DNA from: Janthinobacterium sp. 67
Lineage (GTDB): Bacteria > Pseudomonadota > Gammaproteobacteria > Burkholderiales > Burkholderiaceae_D
Reading direction: 5' to 3'
DNA length: 64,000 nt
Assembly (NCBI RefSeq): GCF_002797895.1
Contig: NZ_PGES01000001.1
Location: 186,001 to 250,000 of the forward strand
In this document: one piece after another, positions 27,455 to 35,559 of the stretch
Numbering within the stretch: the stretch's first letter is position 1
Layout of the letters: the number at the start of each line of letters is the position of its first letter
The notes under the pieces: model-generated
The model's database searches: none
What the model was told of the DNA's origin: nothing
Seen by the model: the letters and a program-made list of their open reading frames with translations, nothing else
Position numbers and translations under genes: made by a program

Positions 27455-28459
27455 TCAGGCGGGCGTGGTGCTGCCGATGCCCGCGCCGTAGCCGGCCCGC
27501 ACCGTTTCGCGCAGCAGCGTAGCTTGCGACAGGTGCTGGATCATGTGGCCGGCGCCGGGCAGCAAGGTCAGTTCGCTGTTGTCCAGCTCCTCGTGCAGGC
27601 GCGCGGAATGGTCGCTGGCGCTGACGATCGCATCCTCGCGTCCGGCCACGATGGACACGGGCATGCGCAGCTCCGGGTAGTGTTTGCGCAGCGCCGCCGC
27701 GCTCGGGATCATCATGGCCGTTTCTTCCGCCTCGGCGCGCAACTGGCCGGGACGCAGCATCATCCACGGCGACAGGCGCTTGAAGCTGTCCGGCACTGGC
27801 GCGGGTGCGAACGCGCGTTTGACCGACAGGGGCCACATCAGGCGCCCCAGCAGGGGCGAGATGGTATGGCTGAGCACATCGCCGATGACGGGAATGGCCG
27901 GCGTTGCCGTCAGCACATCGAAGCGCACGCTGGGATAGTAGTAGCCGGAAGCGAGCACCAGGGCCTGCACCAGTTGCGGCTGCTGCAGGGCCATCGAGAT
28001 CGCCACCAGCGTGCCCCAGGAGTGTGCCAGCACGACGGCGTGGCGCACGCCCAGCTGCTCGAGCGCGGCCGCCAGCAGCGCGGCCTGGGCGGCCGGCGTC
28101 CACAGCGTGCCGCGCGGCCGGCCGCTGTAGCCAAAGCCGGGCCGGTCGAAGGCGATCACGCGGTGCGTGCGCGCCAGTTGGTCGAACAGGCCCGCATGGC
28201 GAAAATCCTCGGCGATGACGCCGTTTCCGTGCAACAGCACGATGACGGGGCCTTCGCCCTGGCTCAGGTAGTGCAGGCGCGTGCCGTGCACGTCGAGAAA
28301 ATGGCCGGCGGGCGGATGCGCGCGCTCGGCCTGCCGGCTGCGGCTGCGGACAAACAGCCACGCCGCCCCCAGTGCCAGCGCGCCCAGGGTCCAGCCTCTA
28401 TGTGCCTGTGCCCGTGCCGGCGTGCCTTTCGCAACAACGGCGTTCATGTCTTTTTTCAT
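27455..28459 (-). CDS. Membrane-anchored alpha/beta hydrolase
   Basis: This 334-aa protein has an N-terminal hydrophobic segment (LGALALGAAWLFV, about residues 25-37) and an alpha/beta hydrolase fold. The oxyanion HGNG motif, the nucleophile Ser in VLAHSWGT, an Asp in GREDAIV and His in GAGHMIQH complete the catalytic triad. Substrate unknown; the fold covers esterases, lipases and haloalkane-type enzymes. Convergent with marR and divergent from the thioredoxin gene. Confidence 0.86.
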   Translation of the reverse strand: MKKDMNAVVAKGTPARAQAHRGWTLGALALGAAWLFVRSRSRQAERAHPPAGHFLDVHGTRLHYLSQGEGPVIVLLHGNGVIAEDFRHAGLFDQLARTHRVIAFDRPGFGYSGRPRGTLWTPAAQAALLAAALEQLGVRHAVVLAHSWGTLVAISMALQQPQLVQALVLASGYYYPSVRFDVLTATPAIPVIGDVLSHTISPLLGRLMWPLSVKRAFAPAPVPDSFKRLSPWMMLRPGQLRAEAEETAMMIPSAAALRKHYPELRMPVSIVAGREDAIVSASDHSARLHEELDNSELTLLPGAGHMIQHLSQATLLRETVRAGYGAGIGSTTPA

Positions 28460-28619
28460 GCTGTGCCCCTGCTAGTGAGTCAGGCATCCATGATGCCCAT
28501 GGCCGGCCGCCGGCGCGATAGGCGTTCTGCGGTGCCTGGCGTAGGAAAAACGCCCGCCCGACTTCGCCGCGTGGCGCTGCCCGGCGGAGCATGAGGCACA
28601 ATGGGCGCCCTGACTGTCG

Positions 28620-29456
28620 ATGAAAGTGCCCATGCTGTCCCTGCAAATCGGCCCCCTGGCCCTGCCCACGGGCCTCGTCCTGCTGTTCCTTTCCCTGTGC
28701 GTCGCCTATGGCGTGGCGGCCTGGCTGCGGCGCTACCGCCAGCTGCCGGACGCCGGCCCCCTCGTTTCCGACATGCTGATCGCCGGCCTGCTGGCGGCGC
28801 GGCTGGCCTTCGTGCTGCGCTGGCACGAACAGTACCTGGCGGCGCCGTGGTCCATCATCAATATCCGCGATGGCGGCTTTCTTGCGCCGGCCGGCATCGC
28901 GGCCGCCCTGGCCATCGCCGCGTGGCGCTGCCGGCGTCCCGCCATGACGGCCATGCGCCGCCCTTTGGCCATCAGCGTGGCCTCCGGTACGCTGGCCTGG
29001 GGCGTGTTGAGCGCCGGGATCTCGCTCGCTTTCGACAAGCCGACGGCCTTGCCGGCCGTGGCGCTGCATGGCATCGATGGCGCACCAACGACATTGGGCG
29101 CGCTGGCCGGCGGCAAGCCGCTGGTGGTCAACCTGTGGGCCAGCTGGTGCCCGCCGTGCCGGCGCGAGATGCCCGTGCTGGCCGCCGCGCAGCGGACGCG
29201 CGCCGATATCGTCTTCGTGTATGCGAACCAGCGCGAGGATGCGGCGGCCGCCGGCGCTTTCCTGGACAGGAGCGGCGTGACCCTGCGCAATGTGGTGCTC
29301 GACAGCGGGGCGGCGCTGGGCAAGGCGGCCGGTTCCTCGGCCCTGCCTACTACCCTGTTTTATGACGCGCAAGGACGCCTGGTCGACACGCACCTGGGCG
29401 AACTGTCCGATGCCTCGCTGGCCAGCAAGCTGCAAAAGATCGCGCCAGCGCCTTGA
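28620..29456 (+). CDS. Membrane TlpA-like thioredoxin with Lgt-like N-terminal part
   Basis: This 278-aa protein has two or three hydrophobic helices in the first 135 residues, recalling prolipoprotein diacylglyceryl transferase (PDAGPLVSDMLIAGLLAARL, RDGGFLAPAGI). A TlpA/ResA-type thioredoxin domain follows with the active site WASWCPPCRREMP and the cis-Pro loop SALPTTLFYD. The thioredoxin part should face the periplasm and reduce disulfides, for example in cytochrome c assembly. The Lgt-like half is too short to be a working transferase. Confidence 0.85.
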   Translation: MKVPMLSLQIGPLALPTGLVLLFLSLCVAYGVAAWLRRYRQLPDAGPLVSDMLIAGLLAARLAFVLRWHEQYLAAPWSIINIRDGGFLAPAGIAAALAIAAWRCRRPAMTAMRRPLAISVASGTLAWGVLSAGISLAFDKPTALPAVALHGIDGAPTTLGALAGGKPLVVNLWASWCPPCRREMPVLAAAQRTRADIVFVYANQREDAAAAGAFLDRSGVTLRNVVLDSGAALGKAAGSSALPTTLFYDAQGRLVDTHLGELSDASLASKLQKIAPAP

Positions 29457-29476
29457 CGCGGCCGCAGCCGTTTCTG

Positions 29477-29498
29477 ATAGTATACCCCCCTATAGTAT
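29477..29498. promoter_or_regulatory. Operator of the RcnR/FrmR-like repressor
   Basis: ATAGTATA and TATAGTAT flank a run of six C residues, the layout of known RcnR/FrmR-type operators (AT-rich half sites around a G/C tract). It lies 17 nt before the repressor start, where binding would block transcription of both genes. Confidence 0.75.
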
Positions 29499-29514
29499 TT
29501 ATCGAGGTGGGATC

Positions 29515-29790
29515 ATGGGACACACGGCGCACAACAAGAGCAAGCTGCTCAATCGCGTGAAGCGCATCCGAGGGCAGGTGGAAGGTCTGGAGCGGGGCCT
29601 GGAAGAAGGGCGCGACTGCGGCGAAGTGCTGCAGCTGATCGCCGCCGTGCGCGGCGCCGTCAACGGCCTGATGGCCGAAGTCATCGAGGAACACTTGCGT
29701 GAGCACGTGGCCAGTCCCGCTATCTCCGGCGAGGAGCGGGCCAGGGGCGCCGACGACATCGCGGGCATCCTGCGCACCTACCTCAAATAA
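29515..29790 (+). CDS. dmeR: Metal-sensing repressor of the CsoR/RcnR family (DmeR-like)
   Basis: This 91-aa all-helical repressor carries His3, Cys35, His60 and His64, the same four positions that bind Ni(II)/Co(II) in RcnR. RVKRIRGQVEGLER is the DNA-contact helix. The ATG at 29515 is preceded by GAGGTGG; a longer in-frame start reads through the operator and is rejected. The gene is followed after 10 nt by a CDF-family efflux pump, the arrangement of rhizobial dmeRF. Metal binding should release the operator at 29477-29498 and switch on both genes. Confidence 0.88.
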   Translation: MGHTAHNKSKLLNRVKRIRGQVEGLERGLEEGRDCGEVLQLIAAVRGAVNGLMAEVIEEHLREHVASPAISGEERARGADDIAGILRTYLK

Positions 29791-29800
29791 GGAGAACGGC

Positions 29801-30775
29801 ATGCAAGCGCCATTCATCAAGGAAGACCTCTCCGCCTGGCAGCACGACCACGTTTTTGACAGCAGCAATGGCAAGGCCGAACGCCGCGCGCGCATCGTCA
29901 TGTGGATCACCCTGGCCACCATGGCGCTGGAAATCGCCGCCGGCTGGTGGTACAACTCCATGGCCCTGCTGGCCGATGGCTGGCATATGAGTTCGCACGC
30001 GCTGGCCATCGGCTTGGCCGCGTTTGCGTATGCGGCCGCGCGCCGCTATGCGCGCGACTCCCGCTTTGCCTTCGGCACGTGGAAGATCGAAGTACTGGCC
30101 GGCTACACGAGCGCCATCCTGCTGCTGGGCGTGGCCGTGCTGATGGTCGTGGCCTCCGTCGAGCGCCTGTTCTCGCCGCAAGCCATTCACTACCCGCAGG
30201 CCATGGCGGTGGCGACCTTTGGCCTGCTGGTCAACCTCGTGTGCGCGCTGATCCTCGGCGGGCATCACGACCACGGCCATCATCATGGTCACGGCCACGG
30301 GCATGACCACCATGGCCACCATGACCACCATGGCCATGGGGAAGACTTGAACATGAAGGCTGCGTACCTCCACGTGCTGGCCGATGCCGCCACATCCGTG
30401 CTGGCCATCGTCGCGCTGGCCGGCGCGTGGGCTTACGGCTGGCAGTGGCTCGATCCCGTGATGGGCATCGCGGGTGCCGTGCTGGTGGCGCTGTGGGCGA
30501 AAAAGCTGATGCAGGAAACGGGCAAGGTCTTGTTGGACCGCGAGATGGACCACCCCGTGGTGGATGAAATCCGCGAGGCGGTGGAAGTGGAAAGCGCAGG
30601 CGATACGCCGCGCATCGTCGACCTGCACGTGTGGCGAGTCGGCAAGCAGCTGTACTCGTGCGCCTTGTCCGTCGTCAGCCGCGATGCCGCATTGACGGCC
30701 GCCGAGCTGCGCGCGCGCATCGGCATCCACGAGGAAATCGTCCACAGCACCATCGAGATTATTCACCGGCCTTGA
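29801..30775 (+). CDS. dmeF: Cation diffusion facilitator, DmeF-like Co/Ni efflux pump
   Basis: This 324-aa inner-membrane pump has six predicted membrane helices. HxxxD-type metal sites are visible in [12 protein letters not shown] and [12 protein letters not shown], and a long His-rich loop ([19 protein letters not shown] and onward) lies between helices 4 and 5. AAGGAG lies just before the ATG at 29801. The N-terminal region and His loop fit the DmeF branch, which exports Co(II), Ni(II) and related ions in exchange for protons. It is co-transcribed with the repressor upstream. Confidence 0.9.
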   Translation: MQAPFIKEDLSAWQHDHVFDSSNGKAERRARIVMWITLATMALEIAAGWWYNSMALLADGWHMSSHALAIGLAAFAYAAARRYARDSRFAFGTWKIEVLAGYTSAILLLGVAVLMVVASVERLFSPQAIHYPQAMAVATFGLLVNLVCALILGGHHDHGHHHGHGHGHDHHGHHDHHGHGEDLNMKAAYLHVLADAATSVLAIVALAGAWAYGWQWLDPVMGIAGAVLVALWAKKLMQETGKVLLDREMDHPVVDEIREAVEVESAGDTPRIVDLHVWRVGKQLYSCALSVVSRDAALTAAELRARIGIHEEIVHSTIEIIHRP

Positions 30776-30866
30776 CAATGATGGTGAAACAAGGCCGCTG
30801 ATGCGGGGCGTAGGCGGTATAATGTCGGCTTTTACAGCACACGCTGTTCACCAGACAGAGAAAAAA

Positions 30867-31208
30867 ATGAGCACATTACCACCATGCCCGCAATGCAAAT
30901 CCGAATTCACGTACGAAGACGGCAGCCAGTTGATCTGCCCTGAATGCGCGCATGAATGGTCGGCCACGGCCGCCGAAGCGGTGGAAGAGGGCGCCAAGGT
31001 GTACCGCGATTCGGCCGGCAACATCCTGCAGGATGGCGACACGGTCAGCGTCATCAAGGACTTGAAATTGAAGGGCGGCGGCGGTGTCGTCAAGATGGGC
31101 ACCAAGGTCAAGAACATCCGCCTGGTCGACAGCGACCACGATATCGACTGCAAGATCGACGGTTTCGGTTCCATGAGCCTGAAGACGGAATTCGTCAAGA
31201 AGGTCTAA
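30867..31208 (+). CDS. yjdM: Zinc-ribbon protein YjdM (PhnA family)
   Basis: This 113-aa protein has an N-terminal zinc ribbon ([21 protein letters not shown]) and the conserved C-terminal domain with [16 protein letters not shown] and [19 protein letters not shown]. Once called alkylphosphonate uptake protein PhnA; its real function is unclear. The ATG at 30867 is chosen because the family begins right before the zinc ribbon; upstream in-frame starts are not conserved. A strong terminator follows. Confidence 0.93.
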   Translation: MSTLPPCPQCKSEFTYEDGSQLICPECAHEWSATAAEAVEEGAKVYRDSAGNILQDGDTVSVIKDLKLKGGGGVVKMGTKVKNIRLVDSDHDIDCKIDGFGSMSLKTEFVKKV

Positions 31209-31224
31209 CGCTTTTACCCGTAAC

Positions 31225-31261
31225 ACGGCGCGCCGGCTTCATTCCAGCGCGCCGTTTTTTT
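31225..31261 (+). terminator. Rho-independent terminator after yjdM
   Basis: Perfect 9-bp stem ACGGCGCGC/GCGCGCCGT with a 13-nt loop, followed by seven or more T residues. It ends the yjdM transcript just before the next gene. Confidence 0.85.
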
Positions 31262-31272
31262 ATCCGGACGCC

Positions 31273-32307
31273 ATGCAAATCGATACCATCCGCCAGCGCC
31301 TGCGCGCCTTGGGCGCCAAGCCCCTGCACGAACAGCGCGTGCTGCGCGACTGGATACAGGCGCAGCCGCACGACCAGGGCCGGCGCCGCGCCGAGGATTT
31401 TCTGCCGCTGCCCGTGCGCTTGGCCTTGCCCGCGCTCGACCTGGAATTGCAGGGCATGCTGAAGTTGATTAGCACCCATCCGGGCGCCGACGGTTCCGCG
31501 CGCCTGCTGGTGGGGCTGCGCGATGGCCAGACGGTGGAAAGCGTGCTGCTGCCGCGCGACGGCCTGTGCGTATCGAGCCAGGTCGGCTGCGCCGTGGGCT
31601 GCCAGTTCTGCATGACGGGTCGCGACGGCTTGATCCGGCAAGTGACCAGCGGAGAAATCGTCGCGCAAGTGGTGCTGGCGCGCACCCTGCGTCCGGTGAA
31701 AAAAGTCGTCTTCATGGGCATGGGCGAACCGGCGCATAACCTGAACAACGTGATGGAAGCCATCGAATTGCTGGGCACCGAGGGCAATATCGGCCACAAG
31801 AACCTCGTATTTTCCACCGTGGGCGACCCGCGCGCCTTCGAGCGCCTGCCGCAAGGCAGGGTCAAGCCGGCGCTGGCGCTCTCCTTGCATACGACCAGGC
31901 CGGCGTTGCGCGAACAGCTGCTGCCGCGCGCCCCAAAGCTGTCGCCGCGCGAACTGGTGGACTTTGGCGAGTCGTATGCGCGCCTGACCGGCTACCCGGT
32001 GCAATACCAGTGGACCCTGATGGAAGGCGTCAACGACGGTGACGATGAGATGGATGGCATCGTCGCACTCCTGAAGGGCAAATATGCGGTGCTCAACATG
32101 ATCCCGTATAACACCATCGAAGACTTGCCGTTCAAGCGCCCCAGCTGGGACAAGGCGCGCGCCATTGCCGCCGCCCTGCACGAGCGCGGCGTGCTGACCA
32201 AATTGCGCGATTCGGCGGGACAGGACGTGGAAGGCGGCTGCGGACAGTTGCGGGCGCGCGAGGCCAAGGGCAAGGTCATTCCCATCCGAGCCAGCGTGAC
32301 GGCGTAG
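31273..32307 (+). CDS. Radical SAM RNA methyltransferase, RlmN/Cfr family
   Basis: This 344-aa radical SAM enzyme has the iron-sulfur cluster motif CAVGCQFC (CxxxCxxC), GMGEPAHNLNNV, STVGDPR and ALSLHTTRPALREQLLPRAPK, all typical of RlmN/Cfr, which methylate an adenine of 23S rRNA (and tRNA for RlmN). A Cys near the C-terminus (EGGCGQLRARE) matches the catalytic methyl-carrying Cys. The N-terminal domain is divergent and the usual rlmN neighbours are absent, so this may be a second paralogue. A palindromic repeat lies right at its end. Confidence 0.85.
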   Translation: MQIDTIRQRLRALGAKPLHEQRVLRDWIQAQPHDQGRRRAEDFLPLPVRLALPALDLELQGMLKLISTHPGADGSARLLVGLRDGQTVESVLLPRDGLCVSSQVGCAVGCQFCMTGRDGLIRQVTSGEIVAQVVLARTLRPVKKVVFMGMGEPAHNLNNVMEAIELLGTEGNIGHKNLVFSTVGDPRAFERLPQGRVKPALALSLHTTRPALREQLLPRAPKLSPRELVDFGESYARLTGYPVQYQWTLMEGVNDGDDEMDGIVALLKGKYAVLNMIPYNTIEDLPFKRPSWDKARAIAAALHERGVLTKLRDSAGQDVEGGCGQLRAREAKGKVIPIRASVTA

Positions 32308-32333
32308 GTCGGATTAGCGGAGCGTAATCCGAC
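32308..32333. repeat. 26-bp palindromic intergenic repeat, copy 2
   Basis: Arms GTCGGATTA and TAATCCGAC with the 8-nt centre GCGGAGCG lie immediately after the stop codon of the RlmN-family gene. Same element as 1972-1997, with a compensating change in the arms. Confidence 0.75.
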
Positions 32334-32363
32334 ATTCGCACATACGCCAACAATGGTGCCGGC

Positions 32364-32768
32364 TCACATCCCACCGAGCAAATCGTTTTCATTCAATATC
32401 GCAAACGCGATCTCGGGATGGGCGGCCAGGCAGCGCCGCACGGCGGCCGGGATGGCGGCGCGCGTCTTGCGGCACAGGCCGGGGCGCTCCAGCAGGCGGA
32501 TCTGGAAGCCGCGCACGGTGCGTACCTCGCCGCTGCCCGGCGCGATCTGCAGTTCGACGCCCAGGTTTTTCTGCAACAGCAGTTGCAGCTTCCTCAGCTG
32601 AGAATACGTGGCGATGCCCTCGATGTGCGCCAGCAGGCGTTTTTCTTCCGTCAGATTCAGGCGCAGGATGGAAACGTCCGCCTGCGGATCGTCGAGCAGC
32701 CGCCCGCGCTCGCAGTCGCACAACTGCGGCGGGCACTCCTTGCGGACTTCAAAGTCGACGAGACGCAT
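32364..32768 (-). CDS. Conserved protein of unknown function, Cys-rich N-terminus
   Basis: This 134-aa protein begins MRLVDFEVRKECPPQLCDCERG, a CxxxxCxC cluster that could hold a metal or iron-sulfur site. The middle (LLAHIEGIATYSQLRKLQLLLQKNLGVELQ) is predicted helical. No enzyme motif is recognised. It is convergent with the RlmN-family gene. Coding is supported by clean start, codon use like its neighbours and a plausible protein composition. Confidence 0.7.
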   Translation of the reverse strand: MRLVDFEVRKECPPQLCDCERGRLLDDPQADVSILRLNLTEEKRLLAHIEGIATYSQLRKLQLLLQKNLGVELQIAPGSGEVRTVRGFQIRLLERPGLCRKTRAAIPAAVRRCLAAHPEIAFAILNENDLLGGM

Positions 32769-32830
32769 GTACGGCTTCCAATGGCAACCCCCGATGAATC
32801 AAGTATCGTCCGCCGCATGGCGCGTGTCAA

Positions 32831-33058
32831 TCAGCGCGGGCTGACGATCAGGCGCCAAAGAATCGGCCCCTGTTCGCTGCTGTGCTGGTGGTGGTTTTGC
32901 GGCGGCATGACGTGGCCTTCCGTCGACACGATTTCATGCGCGCAGCCGTCGCAGCGGTAGATGCCCGAATACGGCGCGGTTTCGCCGGGCGAGGTCAGTT
33001 CATCGAAACGCGGGTGCATGGAGCGGGCCACGTAGCTGGGGTTTTTGTAGTCGGCCAT
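32831..33058 (-). CDS. Small zinc-ribbon-like protein (protein L-like)
   Basis: This 75-aa protein contains YSGIYRCDGCAHEIVSTEGH, with a CxxC pair and downstream histidines (PPQNHHQH) that may bind a metal, and ends ILWRLIVSP. Closely similar small proteins are common in proteobacteria and have no known role. The start at 33058 (MADYKNPSYV) is preferred over the upstream in-frame codon because the family starts there. Confidence 0.75.
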   Translation of the reverse strand: MADYKNPSYVARSMHPRFDELTSPGETAPYSGIYRCDGCAHEIVSTEGHVMPPQNHHQHSSEQGPILWRLIVSPR

Positions 33059-33185
33059 GGCATCGTCTGGAAGTGGGCAATGCAGCCATTCTGGCACACA
33101 ATCGCGCACGGCCTTGACCGCGTGTCTTGGCGCGCGCGCCGCCCTGTGTTGTAATGTTGATCATCCAGACTGCACACGCCAGGCC

Positions 33186-33863
33186 ATGAGAACCCGCATC
33201 AAGATTTGCTGCATCGCTTCCATCGACGAAGCGCAACTGGCCATTGCCGCCGGCGCCGATGCGCTGGGCCTGGTGGCGGCCATGCCGTCCGGCCCCGGCC
33301 CGATTCCCGACGCGCGCATCGCGCAGATCGCCGCCTGGACGCCGCCGCCCGTGGCCACCTTCCTGCTGACGTCCGAGACGACGGCGCAAGCCATCGCCGA
33401 ACACGTGCGCGCCACGCAGCCGTCCACCGTGCAGATCGTTGGCCATATCGACCCGGGCGAAGTCGAGAAACTGGCGCGTTTGCTGCCGCACGTGCGGCGC
33501 GTGCAGGTGATCCACGTGGAGGGGCCGGAGGCGCTCGACCTGATTCCCGCCTATGCTCCCCACGTCCATGCCTTCCTGCTCGACTCGGGCCGCCCCGGCG
33601 CGGCGGTGCCGGAACTGGGCGGCACGGGCCGCACGCACGACTGGTCCGTCAGCGCCCGCTTCGTGCGCGCCAGCCCCCGTCCCGTCTTCCTTGCCGGCGG
33701 CCTCGATGCGAACAATGTGATGGACGCGCTGCGCCAGGTGCGCCCTTACGGTATCGACCTGTGCTCGCGCGTGCGCACGGATGGCCAGCTTGACGTCATG
33801 AAGCTGGCCTTGCTGATGGCGGCCGTGCGCGACGTGGATGCGGCGCTGTATGCGGAAGGTTAA
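33186..33863 (+). CDS. TrpF-like phosphoribosylanthranilate isomerase family protein
   Basis: This 225-aa TIM-barrel protein starts MRTRIKICCIASIDEAQLAI, matching the KICG motif of TrpF in which the catalytic Cys is kept (KICC). AGADALGLV, an Asp-containing strand (HAFLLDSGRPG, TrpF catalytic Asp) and FLAGGLDANNV near the phosphate site are present. It is outside any trp operon, so it could be a paralogue with another substrate or the only TrpF. Upstream in-frame starts are unsupported. It is convergent with the LysR gene (stop codons overlap). Confidence 0.8.
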   Translation: MRTRIKICCIASIDEAQLAIAAGADALGLVAAMPSGPGPIPDARIAQIAAWTPPPVATFLLTSETTAQAIAEHVRATQPSTVQIVGHIDPGEVEKLARLLPHVRRVQVIHVEGPEALDLIPAYAPHVHAFLLDSGRPGAAVPELGGTGRTHDWSVSARFVRASPRPVFLAGGLDANNVMDALRQVRPYGIDLCSRVRTDGQLDVMKLALLMAAVRDVDAALYAEG

Positions 33864-34765
33864 GCGGCCGGCAGTCTGGCCATCTCGCGCACGAACGCTT
33901 CCGTAAACGCGGCCACCATGCCGCTGGCCGCGCGCGGCGAGATCAATCCCACGACGGAATGCGATTCCTCGTCGGGCAGGGCGATGAAACGCACGCCCGG
34001 CGGCGCCACCAGGCGCATGCTGTCCGGGACGATGGCGATGCCCATATTGGCTTCGATCAGGTTCAGCTGCGACGTCTTGCGCGACAGGGCGCGCGCCGCC
34101 TTCGGAAAAAATCCCTGCGCCAGGCACATGCCCGCCACCAGATAGCTGAGGCCTCCCCGGTCCTTGTGCGGGATCGAGACGAAGGCTTCATCGTGCAGGG
34201 CGGCTATCGTCGTGCGTTCCAGCGCGGCCAGCGGCGACGCCGACGATACGGCCACCACCAGCTTTTCCGCAAACAGTTCGCGCACGACGATGTTGGCGTG
34301 CTTGCGCAGGGTGGGCAGGCGCACGAGGCCCAGGTCGGCGCGGCCTTCCTCGATGTCGGCCGCCTGGTTTTCCGACGATCCCTTCGATACATCGAGCGAA
34401 ACGCCGGGGAACTGCGCCAGCAGGCGGTTCAGCACGGCGCCGATGGCGGGCGTGAGGGTGACGGAGCTCGAATGCAGCAGGCGGATGATGCCTTGCTCGC
34501 CTTGTCCCACGTGACGCGCCTGGCGCACGGTTTCCTCGATGTCGTCGAGGATGCGCTTGGCCCGTTCATAGAACACCTGGCCCGCGGGCGTGAGCTCGAT
34601 ATGGCGCGCGTCGCGCGTGAGCAGCAGCGCCTGCACTTCGCCCTCGAGCTCCTTGATCTGCCGGCTCAGGGCCGACTGCGCGATGTACAATTTTTCCGCC
34701 GCGCGCGAGTAGCTGCCCGCATCGACGACTTCGACAAAGTAGCGGAACTGTCTGATGGAAATCAA
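33860..34765 (-). CDS. LysR-family transcriptional regulator
   Basis: This 301-aa regulator has an N-terminal winged helix (FVEVVDAGSYSRAAEKLYIAQSALSRQIKELEGE) and a C-terminal effector-binding domain of periplasmic-binding type. The start is a TTG at 34765; no in-frame ATG or GTG lies near the conserved MISIRQFRYF start. The target is unknown; the neighbour upstream is only a 32-aa peptide gene and a phosphopantetheinyl transferase. Resembles the CynR/NAC subgroup. Confidence 0.92.
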   Translation of the reverse strand: MISIRQFRYFVEVVDAGSYSRAAEKLYIAQSALSRQIKELEGEVQALLLTRDARHIELTPAGQVFYERAKRILDDIEETVRQARHVGQGEQGIIRLLHSSSVTLTPAIGAVLNRLLAQFPGVSLDVSKGSSENQAADIEEGRADLGLVRLPTLRKHANIVVRELFAEKLVVAVSSASPLAALERTTIAALHDEAFVSIPHKDRGGLSYLVAGMCLAQGFFPKAARALSRKTSQLNLIEANMGIAIVPDSMRLVAPPGVRFIALPDEESHSVVGLISPRAASGMVAAFTEAFVREMARLPAA

Positions 34766-34867
34766 TCGTATGCCTTTTCGAGATCGGAGACTGCCTGATT
34801 TGATATTGGCCCGGTCCCGCCGTTCGCGCTACAGTGCCTGGTCTGCTGTCACTGCAAAGGAAAGGCC

Positions 34868-34966
34868 ATGCTGGAATTGATCGGGGTGCTGGGACTGCTC
34901 GTCAGTATTATCGCAAAACTGATTTTCGTCCAGATCGGTGGGGCTGATGATGGTAAGGAGGATTGA
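34868..34966 (+). CDS. Small hydrophobic peptide, 32 aa
   Basis: The sequence begins MLELIGVLGLLVSIIAKLIF and ends DDGKED: one membrane helix followed by a short acidic tail. AAGGAAAGG lies 3-10 nt before the ATG. The ribosome binding site and the clean membrane-helix-plus-tail design argue for a real small membrane protein. Function unknown. Confidence 0.55.
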   Translation: MLELIGVLGLLVSIIAKLIFVQIGGADDGKED

Positions 34967-34994
34967 GAGGGAATCAACCCAACAGCGTAAAGCT

Positions 34995-35021
34995 GGGGTC
35001 AGACCCGTCGGGTCTGACCCC
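34995..35021. repeat. Palindrome GGGGTCAGACCC/GGGTCTGACCCC
   Basis: Perfect 12-bp arms with a GTC centre. It overlaps the last codons and the TGA of the phosphopantetheinyl transferase gene (34999-35001). It could serve as an RNA hairpin at the end of the NRPS operon and looks like a dispersed intergenic repeat that has captured the gene end. Confidence 0.75.
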
Positions 35022-35550
35022 GGATTGTCGCTAACATAGCCACGAAATTTTGCGGTGTCTCCACAGCTTGCAAGTGACAATTCAATGCTACATCATCCCA
35101 CTCCGCCAACTGTCTGCCCGCACACTTGAGCGCCGCCTCGCGCGCCGTCCACGCTTGCGCCAGCGCCAATGGGCGCTGTGCGTCGGGGCAGGCTGCCAGT
35201 GCTTCGGCCACCTGCGGCCCCAGGTAATCGCGCGCCAGAGTGAACCAGTCGGCAATGTCCTGCACGCGCATCGCGTCGACGCCAACGGCGCCGTGCAGGT
35301 TGATGGCGGCCAGCGAGAGTCCTTCGTCATGGCTGAACGACAGGCCCGCAACGCCGCCGGGAAACAGCAAACGGGGCGGGGCGCCCGGCGTCGACGCCAC
35401 CGAGATCGCCTCGGTGTCCAGCTTCAGCCATGTCGCCATCGCCTCGCGCACGGCGGCGCGGATGCGCAGGCGGGCTTCGGCGCGCGGCAGCACGGCGGCG
35501 ATGCCGATCACCAGCACGCCGTCTCCTGACAAGAGCACCGTAAAAGCCAT
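34999..35550 (-). CDS. 4'-phosphopantetheinyl transferase (Sfp-type)
   Basis: This 183-aa enzyme should transfer phosphopantetheine from coenzyme A to carrier-domain serines. The metal-binding GVDAMRVQD and the WTAREAALKCAG motif (WxxKEA equivalent, Arg replacing Lys) are present, and SFSHDEG precedes them. It starts 9 nt after the stop of the NRPS-like gene, so its likely substrate is Ser582 of that protein. The last residues (QTRRV) are encoded inside a palindromic repeat, so the original C-terminus may have been replaced. Confidence 0.88.
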   Translation of the reverse strand: MAFTVLLSGDGVLVIGIAAVLPRAEARLRIRAAVREAMATWLKLDTEAISVASTPGAPPRLLFPGGVAGLSFSHDEGLSLAAINLHGAVGVDAMRVQDIADWFTLARDYLGPQVAEALAACPDAQRPLALAQAWTAREAALKCAGRQLAEWDDVALNCHLQAVETPQNFVAMLATIRGQTRRV

Positions 35551-35559
35551 CAGCTGCGA

